Positions 15,091 to 15,151 of a stretch of DNA of 15,151 nucleotides are shown in pieces. Both the position numbers and the translations under genes were made by a program. The stretch is from Eubacterium sp. (GTDB lineage: Bacteria; Bacillota_A; Clostridia; Lachnospirales; Lachnospiraceae): assembly GCA_023663915.1 (NCBI GenBank), contig JAMPGN010000092.1:1-15151 (forward strand), given 5' to 3'. Under the pieces are notes generated by a model, which made no database searches, was not told the origin of the DNA, and saw only the letters and a list, made by a program, of their open reading frames with translations. The number at the start of each line of letters is the position of its first letter. The stretch's first letter is position 1.

Positions 15091-15151
15091 GGGTTCGTGT
15101 TAAAAGGTCTATCGTATCAGTTGTGAGGGCAGATTGCACAAAAAGTTCTCT
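15091..15151 (+). mobile_element. Partial copy of the palindromic element, cut by the window edge
   Basis: Bases 15102-15151 match 7274-7323, the left arm of the element at 7261-7566, at 48 of 50 positions and in the same orientation. The outer dozen bases are more divergent, with a one-base gap. The copy continues beyond the window. Its edge is about 47 bp from the kinase start, almost the same distance (48 bp) as the other copy from the AraC2 start. On the minus strand TAGACC in the element and TATACC at its edge, 15 bp apart, could form a weak promoter toward the kinase gene. Confidence 0.75.

Noticed and set aside
15044..15139. Longer N-terminus (32 residues) of the sensor kinase
   Set aside because: Much of it is encoded by the palindromic repeat and it has no ribosome site. 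ATG 15043 has one and gives a normal start before membrane helix 1.

Overview
The window looks like a piece of a Lachnospiraceae-type (Clostridia, gut Firmicute) chromosome. This is inferred from the AGGAGG-type ribosome sites, AT-rich intergenic DNA between GC-balanced genes, GPH-family sugar transporters, a YesM/YesN-type two-component pair, and two copies of a long palindromic repeat. No species can be named from the sequence alone. There is no rRNA, tRNA, CRISPR array or phage gene.

Layout. At 1-344 there is a decayed Phd/YefM-type antitoxin, frameshifted and truncated but still with a good promoter and ribosome site, ending near an AT-rich hairpin. At 345-5982 lies module 1: an AraC-type regulator on the minus strand, and divergently from it a GPH sugar transporter followed by a GH78 alpha-L-rhamnosidase. 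At 6017-11681 lies module 2 with the same gene order and orientation, built from paralogues: AraC regulator, GPH transporter, and a second, divergent GH78-type enzyme. At 11636-15043 a sensor kinase and a response regulator with an AraC-type output domain run on the minus strand toward module 2. The regulator and the second GH78 gene overlap tail to tail by 46 bp. A second, cut-off copy of the palindromic repeat lies just upstream of the kinase gene and runs off the right edge.

How it fits together. The GPH carriers probably import rhamnose-containing oligosaccharides or glycosides. The GH78 enzymes, which show no signal peptide, would release L-rhamnose in the cytoplasm. Each module seems to be controlled by its own AraC protein from the divergent intergenic region. 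Three sites there share one architecture: TTRYAAT, then TTGYAATAYW starting exactly 20 bp later, then a -10-like hexamer 17 bp further on. Module 1 has one such site and module 2 has two, 108 bp apart. In both modules the divergent AraC promoter sits 9 bp from the outer half-site.

The most interesting structural signal is the 306-bp palindromic element at 7261-7566. It is flanked by TTATA on both sides and has apparently been inserted between the AraC2 promoter and the AraC2 gene. It either places a very large hairpin in the AraC2 leader or supplies a new outward promoter. The second copy sits at almost the same distance from the start of the kinase gene.
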